From Hymenobacter lucidus (GTDB lineage Bacteria; Bacteroidota; Bacteroidia; Cytophagales; Hymenobacteraceae), in assembly GCF_020447265.1 (NCBI RefSeq), contig NZ_JAJADR010000001.1, forward strand, positions 682,001 through 746,000: 64,000 nucleotides of DNA. The letters are read 5' to 3'. Positions 1 through 8,930 of the stretch are shown piece after piece (within the stretch, counting starts at the first letter, position 1; every line of letters begins with the position of its first letter). A program made the translations under genes and the position numbers. A model generated the notes under the pieces. The model did not search any database and was not told the DNA's origin. It saw only the letters and a list, made by a program, of their open reading frames with translations.

Positions 1-441
1 CATGATGCGGTTATAGCTGTTGGCTGTCTTCGAGGAAGCATAAATCATGCGCGCGTACTCGGCCCGCAGCTGCTCCAGGCTCTGCTGGGTTTGCTGCACC
101 TGCGTCTCGGTCTGCTTCACATCCGACTCGATGTACTTGAGCTGGGAAGACGTGTTTTTGATAACCCCTTGCTGCACCGTGAGCTTTTCCTTCAGGGCAT
201 TAAGCTGGCCCACCGAAGCCTGCTTCTGCTTCTGGGTTTGTTCCAGAATGCGGCTCGTCTCCTGGATGCGCTTCAGCGTAGCCCGCCGCTCGCGCTCCAG
301 TTGAGCCTTGCTTTTTTTAGCGGGCGTAGTGGTACGGCTGCGGGATTTGGTACTGCGCTGCGCCCACGCCGGCCCCACCTGCAGCAGCAGCAGGCTCAGC
401 AGCAGCACGACAAACGCGGTACGCTTATTTTTTGCGAACAT
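1..441 (-). CDS. EnvC-like murein hydrolase activator, N-terminal part (cut by window edge)
   Basis: The frame is open from an ATG at 441 to the left edge, giving 147 visible codons. It starts with a signal peptide (MFAKNKRTAFVVLLLSLLLL, cleavage after a PAWAQ-like site), then a basic stretch, then a long Gln/Glu/Lys-rich coiled coil ending in YARMIYASSKTANSYNRIM. That arrangement is typical of Bacteroidetes EnvC-type proteins, which carry a periplasmic coiled coil followed by a (usually degenerate) M23 LytM domain and activate cell-wall amidases at division. The LytM domain would lie outside the window. The start overlaps the stop of the DUF4292 lipoprotein gene by 17 bases, so the two are probably translationally coupled. 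The family call rests on the N-terminus and context only. Confidence 0.75.
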   Translation of the reverse strand, partial: MFAKNKRTAFVVLLLSLLLLQVGPAWAQRSTKSRSRTTTPAKKSKAQLERERRATLKRIQETSRILEQTQKQKQASVGQLNALKEKLTVQQGVIKNTSSQLKYIESDVKQTETQVQQTQQSLEQLRAEYARMIYASSKTANSYNRIM

Positions 442-1192
442 AGCCCTTCGGAACCGAGAACGGGAAGGACAGGCGCTCCTGGTCCACGTCCACATTCCGG
501 TAGTTGATAGAAGCCGTGGCTAGCTTGCCGGTGGTGGGCTGACCCTGTATCAGCACCGAATAGGCAAACGGCAGGGCGTTGGGCTCCAGGGGCCGGAAAT
601 CCGAGAAGTCGACCGTAAACTTGTTCTGGGTCTGCTGCTCGGCCAGCTTGATTTGCTGTACTCGGTTGCGCGTCAGCTCGATGAGTTGAGTGATGAGCAC
701 GTTGCCTTCTTGAAACTCGACCTGCTGCATAGCCCCTTCGTCGCTGATTTTGGGTGTGGTGCTGGCTTCGGCGGGCAGGTAGTTGCCCAGCAGCAGGGCC
801 TGCACCCGGTCGAAGGTTACGGGCACGTTCAGCAACCGGCTCAGATAGGCATAGTCGCCGGCGTAGTACTCCTTCTGCAGGTAATTGATGACCTGCACTG
901 AGTCGCGGGTAATGTAGGCCCGCACCCCCTCAATACCGAGCGACACCGACAGCCAGATGGCGCTATCCTTGCGCACACGCAGGTTCAGGTTAGCCGTTTG
1001 CTGCAGCTGGGGCATATCAATCTTGATTTTGCCCTTGGCCTTGAGGTAGCGGAAATCCAGGTTTTTGGCCTTCACCAGCTCGGTGCCCTTGGCTGGCGCG
1101 GTAGTAGCCGACTTCGTGGGAAAAATCTTGCTGCTACAGCCACTCAGGAGCAGTCCAACCCACAGCAACACTACCGGAAAGCACTTATTCAT
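425..1192 (-). CDS. DUF4292 family lipoprotein
   Basis: A 255-residue protein. The ATG at 1192 is chosen over an upstream in-frame start because it places a lipoprotein signal (MNKCFPVVLLWVGLLLSGC, lipobox LSGC) at the N-terminus. The mature part is predicted to be mainly beta strand and shows the family's pattern: an early segment around LVKAKNLDFRYLKAKGKIKI, then VRKDSAIWLSVSLGIEG and a tail SINYRNVDVDQERLSFPFSV. The fold resembles LolA/LolB-type outer-membrane lipoprotein carriers, but the function of DUF4292 is not established. It overlaps the upstream TPR gene by 8 bases and the downstream EnvC-like gene by 17, so it belongs to one envelope transcription unit. Confidence 0.8.
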   Translation of the reverse strand: MNKCFPVVLLWVGLLLSGCSSKIFPTKSATTAPAKGTELVKAKNLDFRYLKAKGKIKIDMPQLQQTANLNLRVRKDSAIWLSVSLGIEGVRAYITRDSVQVINYLQKEYYAGDYAYLSRLLNVPVTFDRVQALLLGNYLPAEASTTPKISDEGAMQQVEFQEGNVLITQLIELTRNRVQQIKLAEQQTQNKFTVDFSDFRPLEPNALPFAYSVLIQGQPTTGKLATASINYRNVDVDQERLSFPFSVPKGYVRKK

Positions 1193-2999
1193 AGAGTTTT
1201 TTGTCTTTGATCTTGCGGTCAATCAGGGCCGAAGCCCCGCCTGCCTTTTTGGCTCGTTGCCATTCGGCCATGGCCAGTTCTTTTTCGCCCAGCTGAAATA
1301 GCACGTCGCCATAATGCTCAATGATGGTGGCATCGGTGCTGGTTTTCAGAGCTTTTTCCAGGTTTTGCCGGGCCCCGGTGTAGTCCTTGAGCTTGTATAA
1401 AACCCAGGCGTACGTATCGAGGTAGGTATCGTTGGTCGGGAACTGCTTCACCAGCTTGCCCGACATTTCCTTGGCCCGCTCCAGCTTTTCGCCCCGCATC
1501 GAGAGGAAATAGCTGTAGTTGTTCAGCGCCTGGGCATTATTGGCGTCAAAGGTCAGAGCCGACTCGTAGGCTGCGTCCGACTTGGCGTATTCCTTTAGCT
1601 CGTGGTAGGCGTCGCCGAGCTGGGTGTCAATCTGAGCCAGCAACTCGGGGTTGTCGGTAGCCAGCTTGCGGCCGTATTCCAGGGCTTTCACACCTTTCAC
1701 GGGCTGCTTTTTCAGCAACTGAGCCACGCCGTTGTAGTACCAGAGCGGGGCCTGGTTCGGAAACAGCTCCAAGGCCCGGTCGGTGTGGTTGAGCAGGGAG
1801 TCAATCTGATTCAGCTCGGCGTCGATAAGCACCACCTGCTGCCAGATCTGGAACTTGGAATTATCGAGTCGGATGGCTTTGAGGTAATTCTGGCGGGCCA
1901 GTTCCTTGCGTTCAGTAATAATCTGAATGTCGCCGGCCACCGAAAACGCCTTGGCTTCCTTGGGGTGCACCTTGGTGGTAATGTCGGCCAAGTCCAGCGC
2001 AATTTTCTCCAACGCCGGGTTGGGGAGCTGCTTGATGTAGTCCACCAGAATCCGCACCTTCTCGTCGATGTCGAGTCCCGGGCTTTCGAAGGCCAGCTTG
2101 ATCTGCCGGTCCGACTCGGGCCGGTTGTTCTGCTGCCGGTAGATGTCAGCCAGAATCATGCGGGCCTGGGGGTTGTCGGGGTCCTGCTTCAGGGCCTTTT
2201 CCGCCACCCGAATGGCATCCGGAAACCGGTTGTTGGCCGCGTACATTTCGGCCTGCGCCAGCACGTAGCGGATTTCTTCGGGGTTGGCTGTAATCAGAGC
2301 TTCGCCTTCCTGCAGGGCCTTTTCCAGGTTGTTCTGCTTGAGGTAAATCTGCTGCTTCTTAAACGATACCTCATCGAGCGGGCCAAATTGCTTTTCGGCC
2401 TGTTCAAAGGTTGTCAGCGCCTCGTTCAGCTTGCCCTGGGCCAGGTAGAGGTCGGCCAGGTTGAAGAGGTAGTAGCCCGAGTCGGGCACGTCCTTAATCA
2501 GGCTGGTATACACCTTGGCGGCCTGGTCGTACTGCTTCTGGGAGGAGTAAATCTGGGCCAGCAACAGGTAGTAGTAGGAGTTTTTGGGGTCGAGCTTCAC
2601 GGCTACCAGCGCGAAGTTGGTAGCGTCCTTAAGGTTGCCGCTGAGCAGGTTGGTTTCGGCAATCTTGTAGTTGATGGCCGCATTGGTCGGGTTCAGCGCG
2701 TAGGCTTTCAGCAGCCGCTCCAGGGCCTTGTTGTAATCTTCGAGCAGCACGTATTTCACACCGTCCACGAAAAACGACTCGCTCATCTCGCGGTCTTTCT
2801 CCGACAGCTCCCGCACCTGCTGGCGGGCCAGGTCCAGCTCGGCACGGCGGGCCAGCTCCTTGCGCTCTTTACGCGTGAGCTTGCGTGGTTTCGACTCGGC
2901 CGCGGGCGGTGTATCCTTACCCGCCGGCTGCTGGGCATAGCCCGGCCCGGCCAGCAGCAGGCCCAGCAGGAGAAGGGAAAGAGAAGCGAATCGACTCAT
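1185..2999 (-). CDS. Secreted tetratricopeptide-repeat protein
   Basis: A 604-residue protein with a signal peptide (MSRFASLSLLLLGLLLAGPG, then YAQ) that fixes the ATG at 2999; the longer reading frame adds 21 residues with no signal character. After a charged linker (KLTRKERKELARRAELDLAR) it is almost all TPR helices, with repeats such as ALNPTNAAINYKIAETNLLS, KLDPKNSYYYLLLAQIYSSQ and ALTFDANNAQALNNYSYFLS. TPR solenoids are protein-docking scaffolds; no catalytic domain is visible. Its place between a sugar nucleotidyltransferase and the DUF4292/EnvC genes suggests a periplasmic or outer-membrane assembly role, which is inference from context. Confidence 0.85.
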   Translation of the reverse strand: MSRFASLSLLLLGLLLAGPGYAQQPAGKDTPPAAESKPRKLTRKERKELARRAELDLARQQVRELSEKDREMSESFFVDGVKYVLLEDYNKALERLLKAYALNPTNAAINYKIAETNLLSGNLKDATNFALVAVKLDPKNSYYYLLLAQIYSSQKQYDQAAKVYTSLIKDVPDSGYYLFNLADLYLAQGKLNEALTTFEQAEKQFGPLDEVSFKKQQIYLKQNNLEKALQEGEALITANPEEIRYVLAQAEMYAANNRFPDAIRVAEKALKQDPDNPQARMILADIYRQQNNRPESDRQIKLAFESPGLDIDEKVRILVDYIKQLPNPALEKIALDLADITTKVHPKEAKAFSVAGDIQIITERKELARQNYLKAIRLDNSKFQIWQQVVLIDAELNQIDSLLNHTDRALELFPNQAPLWYYNGVAQLLKKQPVKGVKALEYGRKLATDNPELLAQIDTQLGDAYHELKEYAKSDAAYESALTFDANNAQALNNYSYFLSMRGEKLERAKEMSGKLVKQFPTNDTYLDTYAWVLYKLKDYTGARQNLEKALKTSTDATIIEHYGDVLFQLGEKELAMAEWQRAKKAGGASALIDRKIKDKKLYE

Positions 3000-3113
3000 G
3001 AGCGCAGTAGCACGGACGGCTGTTGTGGCCGGTCTGAAAAAGGAGTTACCCCAAATAAACAAATCTGCGGACAGATGCCCGCGCTACTGCTAACATCAAG
3101 AGCAACAAAAATA

Positions 3114-4124
3114 TCACACGCGCAGTGTGTTGTAGTCACCCAGGCTCAAATCGTCGGGCGTACCGGTGATGGTAGCGAAGTTGCCGATCATCGAGTTGGT
3201 CACGTTGGCATGGAGCACCGAGGCCGACTGCTGCACGATGGAGTTGGAAAGCACCGAGCTGCGCACGTTGCTATGGTCGCCCAACGACACGTGCGGACCC
3301 ACCACCGAGTCGGTAATAACGGCGTTTTCGCCGATGTACACCGGTGGAATCACCACGGAGTTGGTCAGCTTGGCCGATGCCGCCACCAGGTTTTCGCCGC
3401 GCTCCTGCAGGTATTCTAGGTAGCGCTGGTTGGTGTACACCGTCGCGTCCTTGTTGCCGCAGTCGAGCCACTCCGTAACGCGGCCGGGCACGAACGTCGT
3501 GCCTTTGTTCTTCATATTTTCCAGGGCGTTGGTGAGCTGATACTCGCCTTTGTCCTTGATGTCGTTGTCGAGCAGGAATTGCAGCTCGTCGCGCAGGTAT
3601 TCGCCGTCCTGGAAGTAGTAAATACCGATAATGGCCAAGTCCGATACAAATTCCTGGGGTTTCTCCACGAAGTCCGTAATCTGGCCTTTGTCGTCGAGCT
3701 TCACCACGCCGAAGGGCTTGGGGTCGTCTACCTTCTGAACCCAGATGGTGCCTGGTACGCTCGAATCGAGGGTGAAATCGGCTTTAAACAAGGTGTCGGC
3801 AAAGGCTACTACTACCGGGCCGGTGAGGGCCTCTTTGGCGCAGAGAATAGCGTGGGCCGTGCCCAGCGGCTCGTCCTGGTACACGATAGTACCCTTGGCA
3901 CCCACCGATTCAGCAATTTTCACCAGGTTTTTCTCCACCTCAGCACCAAAGCGGCCAATAATGAAGGCAACTTCGTCTACCTGCTCGCCGCATACTTTGG
4001 CAATGTCTTCTACCAAGCGTTGCACGATGGGCTTACCGGCAATTGGAATCAGGGGCTTAGGAACGGTGAGCGTGTGAGGGCGCATGCGCTTGCCCATGCC
4101 GGCCATCGGAACGATGATTTTCAT
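3114..4124 (-). CDS. Sugar-nucleotide nucleotidyltransferase (NTP_transferase family)
   Basis: A 336-residue protein. The N-terminal nucleotide-binding motif MKIIVPMAGMGKRMRPHT with VPKPLIPIAGKPIVQ, and QDEPLGTAHAI further in, are the signature of enzymes that transfer an NMP to a sugar-1-phosphate (glucose-1-P thymidylyl-, uridylyl- or mannose-1-P guanylyl-transferases). The metal-binding Asp is in VVAFADTLF. The C-terminal third (VIPPVYIGENAVITDSVVGP and VSLGDHSNVRSSVLSNSIV) is a left-handed beta-helix of hexapeptide type, as in bifunctional members. The exact sugar and base cannot be read from the sequence. It sits 70 bases after dut and close to a polysaccharide flippase, which fits envelope glycan precursor synthesis. 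Confidence 0.85.
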   Translation of the reverse strand: MKIIVPMAGMGKRMRPHTLTVPKPLIPIAGKPIVQRLVEDIAKVCGEQVDEVAFIIGRFGAEVEKNLVKIAESVGAKGTIVYQDEPLGTAHAILCAKEALTGPVVVAFADTLFKADFTLDSSVPGTIWVQKVDDPKPFGVVKLDDKGQITDFVEKPQEFVSDLAIIGIYYFQDGEYLRDELQFLLDNDIKDKGEYQLTNALENMKNKGTTFVPGRVTEWLDCGNKDATVYTNQRYLEYLQERGENLVAASAKLTNSVVIPPVYIGENAVITDSVVGPHVSLGDHSNVRSSVLSNSIVQQSASVLHANVTNSMIGNFATITGTPDDLSLGDYNTLRV

Positions 4125-4194
4125 AGTGGAAGGAGAATTTTTTTAGGTAGTTGAGTTAGGTGTTTTAAACGTACTGAAGACGGCTTATGTGCAA

Positions 4195-4629
<435 letters not shown>

Positions 4630-4657
4630 GAAAGGCAGGGCAAAGGTGATCTGGCGG

Positions 4658-4665
4658 CAAAGATA
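4658..4665 (-). promoter_or_regulatory. -7 box of a dut promoter
   Basis: On the minus strand this reads TATCTTTG, matching the Bacteroidetes sigma consensus TAnnTTTG. It lies 28 bases before the dut ATG at 4629. No convincing TTTG was found at the -33 position. Confidence 0.55.
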
Positions 4666-4748
4666 GCCCGAACCAGATATGAATAAGTTTACCGGGATTA
4701 TTTGAGATTAAAAGACTTTGGCTAAAAGTACCCGAAAGTCCTCGGCTG

Positions 4749-6248
4749 CTACGCTTGCGCCCCAGCGCGGCGCGGCCGCTCCACGAGGTAGACCAAGGCC
4801 AGAAACAACCCGCACAAGCCCAGGTGAAACGCGTGGCGCAGCCAGAAATCGGCGATGGGCACGTACCAGCTAGCGGCTACCAGCGCGCAGGCCACCACCA
4901 GCCAGGCGGCCAGCCGGGCCACGGGATAAGGCACCGGGAAGTGCTTTTCGCCCAGCCACCAGCACACCACGGCCATCATGAAGTAGCAGGCCAGCGTGGT
5001 AAGGGCGCTGCCCATGTAGCCCAGCAGCGGAATCAGCAGGAAGTTGAGCAGCACCGTGAGGGCCGCGCCGCCCACGCTGATGTAGGTGCCGTAGTAGGTT
5101 TTGTCGGTGAGCTTAAACCACACCGAGAGGTTGTAGTACACACCCAGAAACAGGTTGGCCAGCAGCAGCACCGGCACTACCACCAGCCCCGTGCGGTATT
5201 CGGGCCCACGCAGCAGCAGGCCAAAATCCTCAATGTTGACGCTGATAAAGACGAAGATGAAGGCGCAGCTCAGCGTAAACCACTTCAGGATAAGGGCAAA
5301 CGTGGCCGGGGAATTCTTGTCCGTCGACTGCGAGAAGAAGAAAGGCTCGGCCGCGTATCGGAAGGCCTGAATGACCAAGGACATGAAAATGGCCAGCTTA
5401 TAGCAGGCTCCATAGATGCCCATAGCCGTCTGGTTGGTCTGGCCAGGGTAAAAGCCTTCGGGCAGCCAGTACTTGAGCAGCGGCCGGTCGAAGGTTTCGT
5501 TGATCATGCCGGTAAGCCCCATCAGCATTAGCGGGTATGCGTAGAGCAGCATGGGGCGCAGGGTCGTAAAATCCAGCCGGAACCGGAAGTCCGTCAGCTC
5601 ACGCCAGAGCATCGGAATGTAAAGGGCATTGGCCAGCAGGCCCACCAGAAACACGTAGCCGACGCCGAGCGTGGGGTTGTACACGGCCCGTACCAGCGGT
5701 TGCAGGCCCGTGAGGTATTTGCCGGCCAGCACATCGGGACAGAGCACGATGAAAAACAGCGACAGTCCCACGTTCAGCAATATGTTGGTGAAGCGCACCA
5801 CGGCTACCTTGCGGGCCTGGTTTTCGAGCCGTAGCCGGGCAAAGGCAATGGCCGTTATGGCATCGAGGCCCATCACCAGGGCCAGCCAGACAAAGTATTT
5901 CTCGCGGCCGGGGTAGTTGAGCAGACTGGCCAGGGCCGGCGAGGCCAGCACCAGCAGCCCGCTTAAGGCCACACTGCTAACGAGTATCAGGCTCAGTACC
6001 TTATCGTAGAGCAGGCGCTGGTCGGTGCCTTCGCGGTTGGCGAAACGGAAAAAGGCCGTTTCCATCCCGTAGGTGAACAGAATGTTCAGGAAAGCTACGT
6101 AGGCGTACAACTCCGTTACAATGCCGTATTCGGCGGCCACAAACCGGCCGGTATACAGCGACACCAGCAGAAACGACAACGCCCGCCCCGCAATGCTGCT
6201 GATACCGTACACGGCCGTTTGCCCAACCAGTTTTTTTGCTACGCTCAT
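4749..6248 (-). CDS. Polysaccharide/oligosaccharide flippase (MOP superfamily)
   Basis: A 499-residue integral membrane protein with about 12-14 hydrophobic segments across the whole length. The N-terminus MSVAKKLVGQTAVYGISSIA followed by GRALSFLLVSLYTGRFVAAE is typical of Wzx/RfbX-like polysaccharide biosynthesis transporters, which flip lipid-linked glycans across the inner membrane. The ATG at 6248 is used; the longer frame runs into a strong hairpin at 6267-6315 that is unlikely to be coding. The linked sugar nucleotidyltransferase supports an envelope polysaccharide role. The glycan exported is unknown. Confidence 0.88.
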   Translation of the reverse strand: MSVAKKLVGQTAVYGISSIAGRALSFLLVSLYTGRFVAAEYGIVTELYAYVAFLNILFTYGMETAFFRFANREGTDQRLLYDKVLSLILVSSVALSGLLVLASPALASLLNYPGREKYFVWLALVMGLDAITAIAFARLRLENQARKVAVVRFTNILLNVGLSLFFIVLCPDVLAGKYLTGLQPLVRAVYNPTLGVGYVFLVGLLANALYIPMLWRELTDFRFRLDFTTLRPMLLYAYPLMLMGLTGMINETFDRPLLKYWLPEGFYPGQTNQTAMGIYGACYKLAIFMSLVIQAFRYAAEPFFFSQSTDKNSPATFALILKWFTLSCAFIFVFISVNIEDFGLLLRGPEYRTGLVVVPVLLLANLFLGVYYNLSVWFKLTDKTYYGTYISVGGAALTVLLNFLLIPLLGYMGSALTTLACYFMMAVVCWWLGEKHFPVPYPVARLAAWLVVACALVAASWYVPIADFWLRHAFHLGLCGLFLALVYLVERPRRAGAQA

Positions 6249-6266
6249 GTAGTCACTTACGCATGT

Positions 6267-6315
6267 AAGAGGGCGGAAGAATTGCGCCCGTGGCCTCAAT
6301 TCTTCCGCCCTCTTT
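6267..6315 (-). terminator. 18-bp perfect hairpin between enoyl-CoA hydratase and flippase genes
   Basis: Bases 6267-6284 and 6297-6314 are perfect inverted copies with a 12-base loop. The hairpin lies after the stop of the enoyl-CoA hydratase gene and only 18 bases before the flippase ATG. A short T-run follows the stem on each strand (stronger on plus). It probably terminates the hydratase transcript. Confidence 0.7.
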
Positions 6316-6330
6316 CGTTCTTACAACAAC

Positions 6331-7119
6331 CTACTTGCCGGTGAATACGGCCGGGCGCTTCTCTAGGAACGCCGCCGTGCCTTCGCGGAAATCCTCGGAG
6401 GCGAAGCTGTGGCCGAAGGAGTTGGCCTCAGTTTGGTAGCCGTTCATTTCCTTGTCGTAGTAGGCATTCACGCAGTCGATAACCAAGCCTACGGCCAGCG
6501 GGGCCTTGCCCAGAATCTTGCCCATGAGCTGCTCGCAGAAAGGGAGCAGCTCGGCCTGGGGCACTACGTGGTTTACGAGGCCCAGGCGGTGAGCTTCGTC
6601 GGCTTTGATCTGGTCACCGGTCAGCAGCAGCTCCAGGGCTTTGCCTTTGCCTACCAGCTGCGTGAGGCGCTGCGTGCCGCCGTAGCCCGGAATCAGGCCC
6701 AGGTTGACTTCGGGCTGACCAAAGCGAGCATTTTCGGAGGCTACGCGCATGTGGCAGGCCATAGCCAGCTCGCAGCCGCCGCCCAGGGCAAACCCATTGA
6801 CGGCCGCAATGACGGGCTTGGTACTTTCCTCCAGCATGCAGAAAGCTTCCTGGCCCCGCTCGGCGGCCCGCCGGCCGCTGATGTCGTTGAGGGCGGCCAG
6901 CTCCGAAATGTCGGCTCCGGCCACGAAAGCTTTTTCGCCGCTGCCCGTCAGGATGATACCCCGTACCTGCTCATCGTCGAGGGCCTGTTGGGTGGCTTCG
7001 CGGATTTCCTCAATGGTAGCCGCGTTCAGGGCGTTCAGCTTGCTGGGCCGGTTCAGGGTGATGGTCAGGATACCGGTGGCAGTATCGAGCGAGTAGAGCA
7101 GGTTTTCGAAAGTAGCCAT
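6331..7119 (-). CDS. Enoyl-CoA hydratase/isomerase (crotonase family)
   Basis: A 262-residue crotonase-fold protein. The oxyanion-hole motif KAFVAGADISELA is near residue 65, followed by NGFALGGGCELAMACHMR near residue 110 with the first catalytic Glu, and PEVNLGLIPGYGGTQRL near residue 140 with the second. Having both glutamates favours true enoyl-CoA hydratase activity (trans-2-enoyl-CoA to 3-hydroxyacyl-CoA) in fatty-acid oxidation or a related pathway. Length is normal for the monofunctional enzyme. It has its own promoter box at 7158-7165 and is followed by a hairpin terminator, so it is probably monocistronic. The specific substrate cannot be told. Confidence 0.9.
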   Translation of the reverse strand: MATFENLLYSLDTATGILTITLNRPSKLNALNAATIEEIREATQQALDDEQVRGIILTGSGEKAFVAGADISELAALNDISGRRAAERGQEAFCMLEESTKPVIAAVNGFALGGGCELAMACHMRVASENARFGQPEVNLGLIPGYGGTQRLTQLVGKGKALELLLTGDQIKADEAHRLGLVNHVVPQAELLPFCEQLMGKILGKAPLAVGLVIDCVNAYYDKEMNGYQTEANSFGHSFASEDFREGTAAFLEKRPAVFTGK

Positions 7120-7157
7120 GCGAAGGGTAGGAGAGGAAAAGGACAGACGAAGGAGTG

Positions 7158-7165
7158 CAAAGATA
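7158..7165 (-). promoter_or_regulatory. -7 box of the enoyl-CoA hydratase promoter
   Basis: It reads TATCTTTG on the minus strand (TAnnTTTG consensus) and is 38 bases upstream of the ATG at 7119. A -33 element is not clear. Confidence 0.5.
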
Positions 7166-7341
7166 GAGTAAAAGCCGTGCCTTGGCGGCTGAGCCGCACT
7201 GTATAGTAATTACCGCCCTGTCGCTAGTGTTGAGTTCCGTGCATTGGTAAGCCAAAGTATAGATATAGTGCAGTATCGTAGAAATTTCATATTTAGCAGT
7301 GTCATTTGCCTCACTTTCACTTCTAAACCCCTTGTACGCGT

Positions 7342-7764
7342 ATGGGCTTTGTATCCGAATTTAAGGAATTCATTTCCAAGGGAAATGTGCTGGACTTGGC
7401 CGTGGGTGTCATCATCGGCGCTGCTTTCGGTAAGATCGTGAATTCGCTTACTGATGATGTCATTATGCCCATCATCGGGTTGGCCATCGGTGGTATCGAC
7501 CTGAAGGAATGGTACCTGCCGCTGGATGGAAAGAGCTACGCCAACTTTGAAGCCGCCAAGGCCGCCAAGGCGGCCACCATTAACTATGGTCTGTTTCTGA
7601 ATGCCATTATCTACTTCTTCATCATTGCTTTCTGCGTTTTCCTGATCGTCAAGTTTGCTAACCGCTTCAAGAAGCCGCAGGTAGTGGTGGCCGTAGCCGA
7701 CCCCGGCCCTACCAAGGACCAGCAGCTGCTGATGGAAATCCGGGATTCGCTCCGGAATCGGTAG
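7342..7764 (+). CDS. mscL: Large-conductance mechanosensitive channel MscL
   Basis: A 140-residue protein of normal family length. The N-terminus MGFVSEFKEFISKGNVLDLA with VGVIIGAAFGKIVNSLTDDV is the MscL amphipathic helix plus pore-lining TM1, including the conserved glycine/alanine packing face. A periplasmic loop follows, then TM2 (INYGLFLNAIIYFFIIAFCV) and a charged cytoplasmic helix ending in LMEIRDSLRNR. It forms a pentameric inner-membrane pore that opens under high membrane tension and releases solutes during hypo-osmotic shock. A terminator follows 20 bases after the stop. Confidence 0.97.
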   Translation: MGFVSEFKEFISKGNVLDLAVGVIIGAAFGKIVNSLTDDVIMPIIGLAIGGIDLKEWYLPLDGKSYANFEAAKAAKAATINYGLFLNAIIYFFIIAFCVFLIVKFANRFKKPQVVVAVADPGPTKDQQLLMEIRDSLRNR

Positions 7765-7784
7765 CGTCCAGTCTGAAGTTATAG

Positions 7785-7820
7785 CCGGCCTTTTTCTGTA
7801 GCAGGAAAAGGCCGGTTCCT
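7785..7820 (+). terminator. Terminator after mscL
   Basis: CCGGCCTTTT (7785-7794) pairs with AAAAGGCCGG (7806-7815), followed by TTCCTTTTC. It separates mscL from the next gene. Confidence 0.75.
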
Positions 7821-7842
7821 TTTCACCTTTTACCTCTACGCT

Positions 7843-8823
7843 ATGCGTCTTGCTCTACTGCTGTCTGCCCGGGCCCGCCGGGGCCTTTTTCTGTTGCTGT
7901 TCGGGCTCACGGTGCCGGCCGCGGCGTGGGCCCAAACCTCGGAGAACAGCGCGGCCGCCCCCGACACGGTGCAGGGCTGGCGGCGCGGGGGCGTGGGCAC
8001 GCTCAACTTCAGCCAGGTGAGTCTTAGCAACTGGGCCCCCGGTGGACAAAGCTCCCTGTCGTTGCTGGCCATCGGCAACACGTTTCTGCACTACCGCCGC
8101 GGCCTCAATACCTTCGATACGTCCCTGGATATTGTGTACGGCAGCCTGAAAGCGGGCAAAAGCAAGGTTCGTAAGAGCGACGACCGGCTGGAATTCAATG
8201 CTAAGTACGGCCACCAGTTTACCAAAGTGCTCTACTACGCCGTGCAGGCCAACGTCAAAACCCAGCTCACACCCACCAAGTCCATCGAGCGGCCCGATTC
8301 GCTGCTGTCCCGGTTTTTTGCGCCGGCCTTCATCCTGGCCTCCATCGGCATCGACTACAAGCCCAACGACCAGCTGTCGGTGTTTCTGTCGCCCATCACG
8401 GGCAAGTTCACGGTGGTAGCCGACCAGACGCTGGCCGATGCCGGGGCCTTCGGAGTAGATGCGGCCGAGCGGGACGCGGCGGGCCGGCCGGTGGCCGGTA
8501 CCGGGCAGCAGTTACGCTCGGAGCTGGGCGCCTACCTGAATGTGAAATATCGGCGGCCAGTCTGGGAAAATGTTACATTTCAAAGTAAGTTGGATCTGTT
8601 CAGCAACTACCTGCACAACCCTGCCAATGTGGATGTGAACTGGGAAACTCTGGTCAGCCTCAAAGTCAACAAGTTTATCAGCAGCAGTATTGCTACTACG
8701 CTGGTCTACGACGACGATGTTTTGGTGCCCGTTGACCGGAATGATGATGGCGTGCCCGACAGCCGGGGCCGCCGGAATCAGTTCAAGGAAATCCTGGGTA
8801 TCGGCCTGACTTATAGGTTTTAA
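7843..8823 (+). CDS. DUF3078 family outer-membrane-like protein
   Basis: A 326-residue protein with a signal peptide ending AAAWAQ near residue 30. The segment GGVGTLNFSQVSLSNWAPGG near residue 50 is the hallmark of DUF3078, a Bacteroidetes family with an N-terminal plug-like motif and an antiparallel beta-barrel-like body. Alternating strands continue to a terminal aromatic residue (EILGIGLTYRF), as expected of an outer-membrane barrel. A calcium-binding-like stretch, DRNDDGVPDSRG, sits near the C-terminus. The function of DUF3078 is not known. Confidence 0.82.
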   Translation: MRLALLLSARARRGLFLLLFGLTVPAAAWAQTSENSAAAPDTVQGWRRGGVGTLNFSQVSLSNWAPGGQSSLSLLAIGNTFLHYRRGLNTFDTSLDIVYGSLKAGKSKVRKSDDRLEFNAKYGHQFTKVLYYAVQANVKTQLTPTKSIERPDSLLSRFFAPAFILASIGIDYKPNDQLSVFLSPITGKFTVVADQTLADAGAFGVDAAERDAAGRPVAGTGQQLRSELGAYLNVKYRRPVWENVTFQSKLDLFSNYLHNPANVDVNWETLVSLKVNKFISSSIATTLVYDDDVLVPVDRNDDGVPDSRGRRNQFKEILGIGLTYRF

Positions 8824-8834
8824 CGAAATTGAAC

Positions 8835-8842
8835 TATATTTG
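8835..8842 (+). promoter_or_regulatory. -7 box for the small secreted protein gene
   Basis: TATATTTG matches TAnnTTTG exactly and begins 11 bases after the stop of the DUF3078 gene, 89 bases before the ATG at 8931. The downstream gene therefore seems to have its own transcript with a leader of about 80 bases. Confidence 0.6.
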
Positions 8843-8930
8843 TGGCCCGTCGGTTTTTCGGGCTGCACAATCGTAGTGCTGCCATTGCCGTATACGCGTC
8901 GTCCGACTGTTTCTCCCTCTTTCTCTCTGC

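Noticed and set aside
1602..3419. 605-codon plus-strand ORF
   Set aside because: It is antisense to the TPR protein and nucleotidyltransferase genes, which have clear domains. The long frame is a by-product of high GC content and codon bias.
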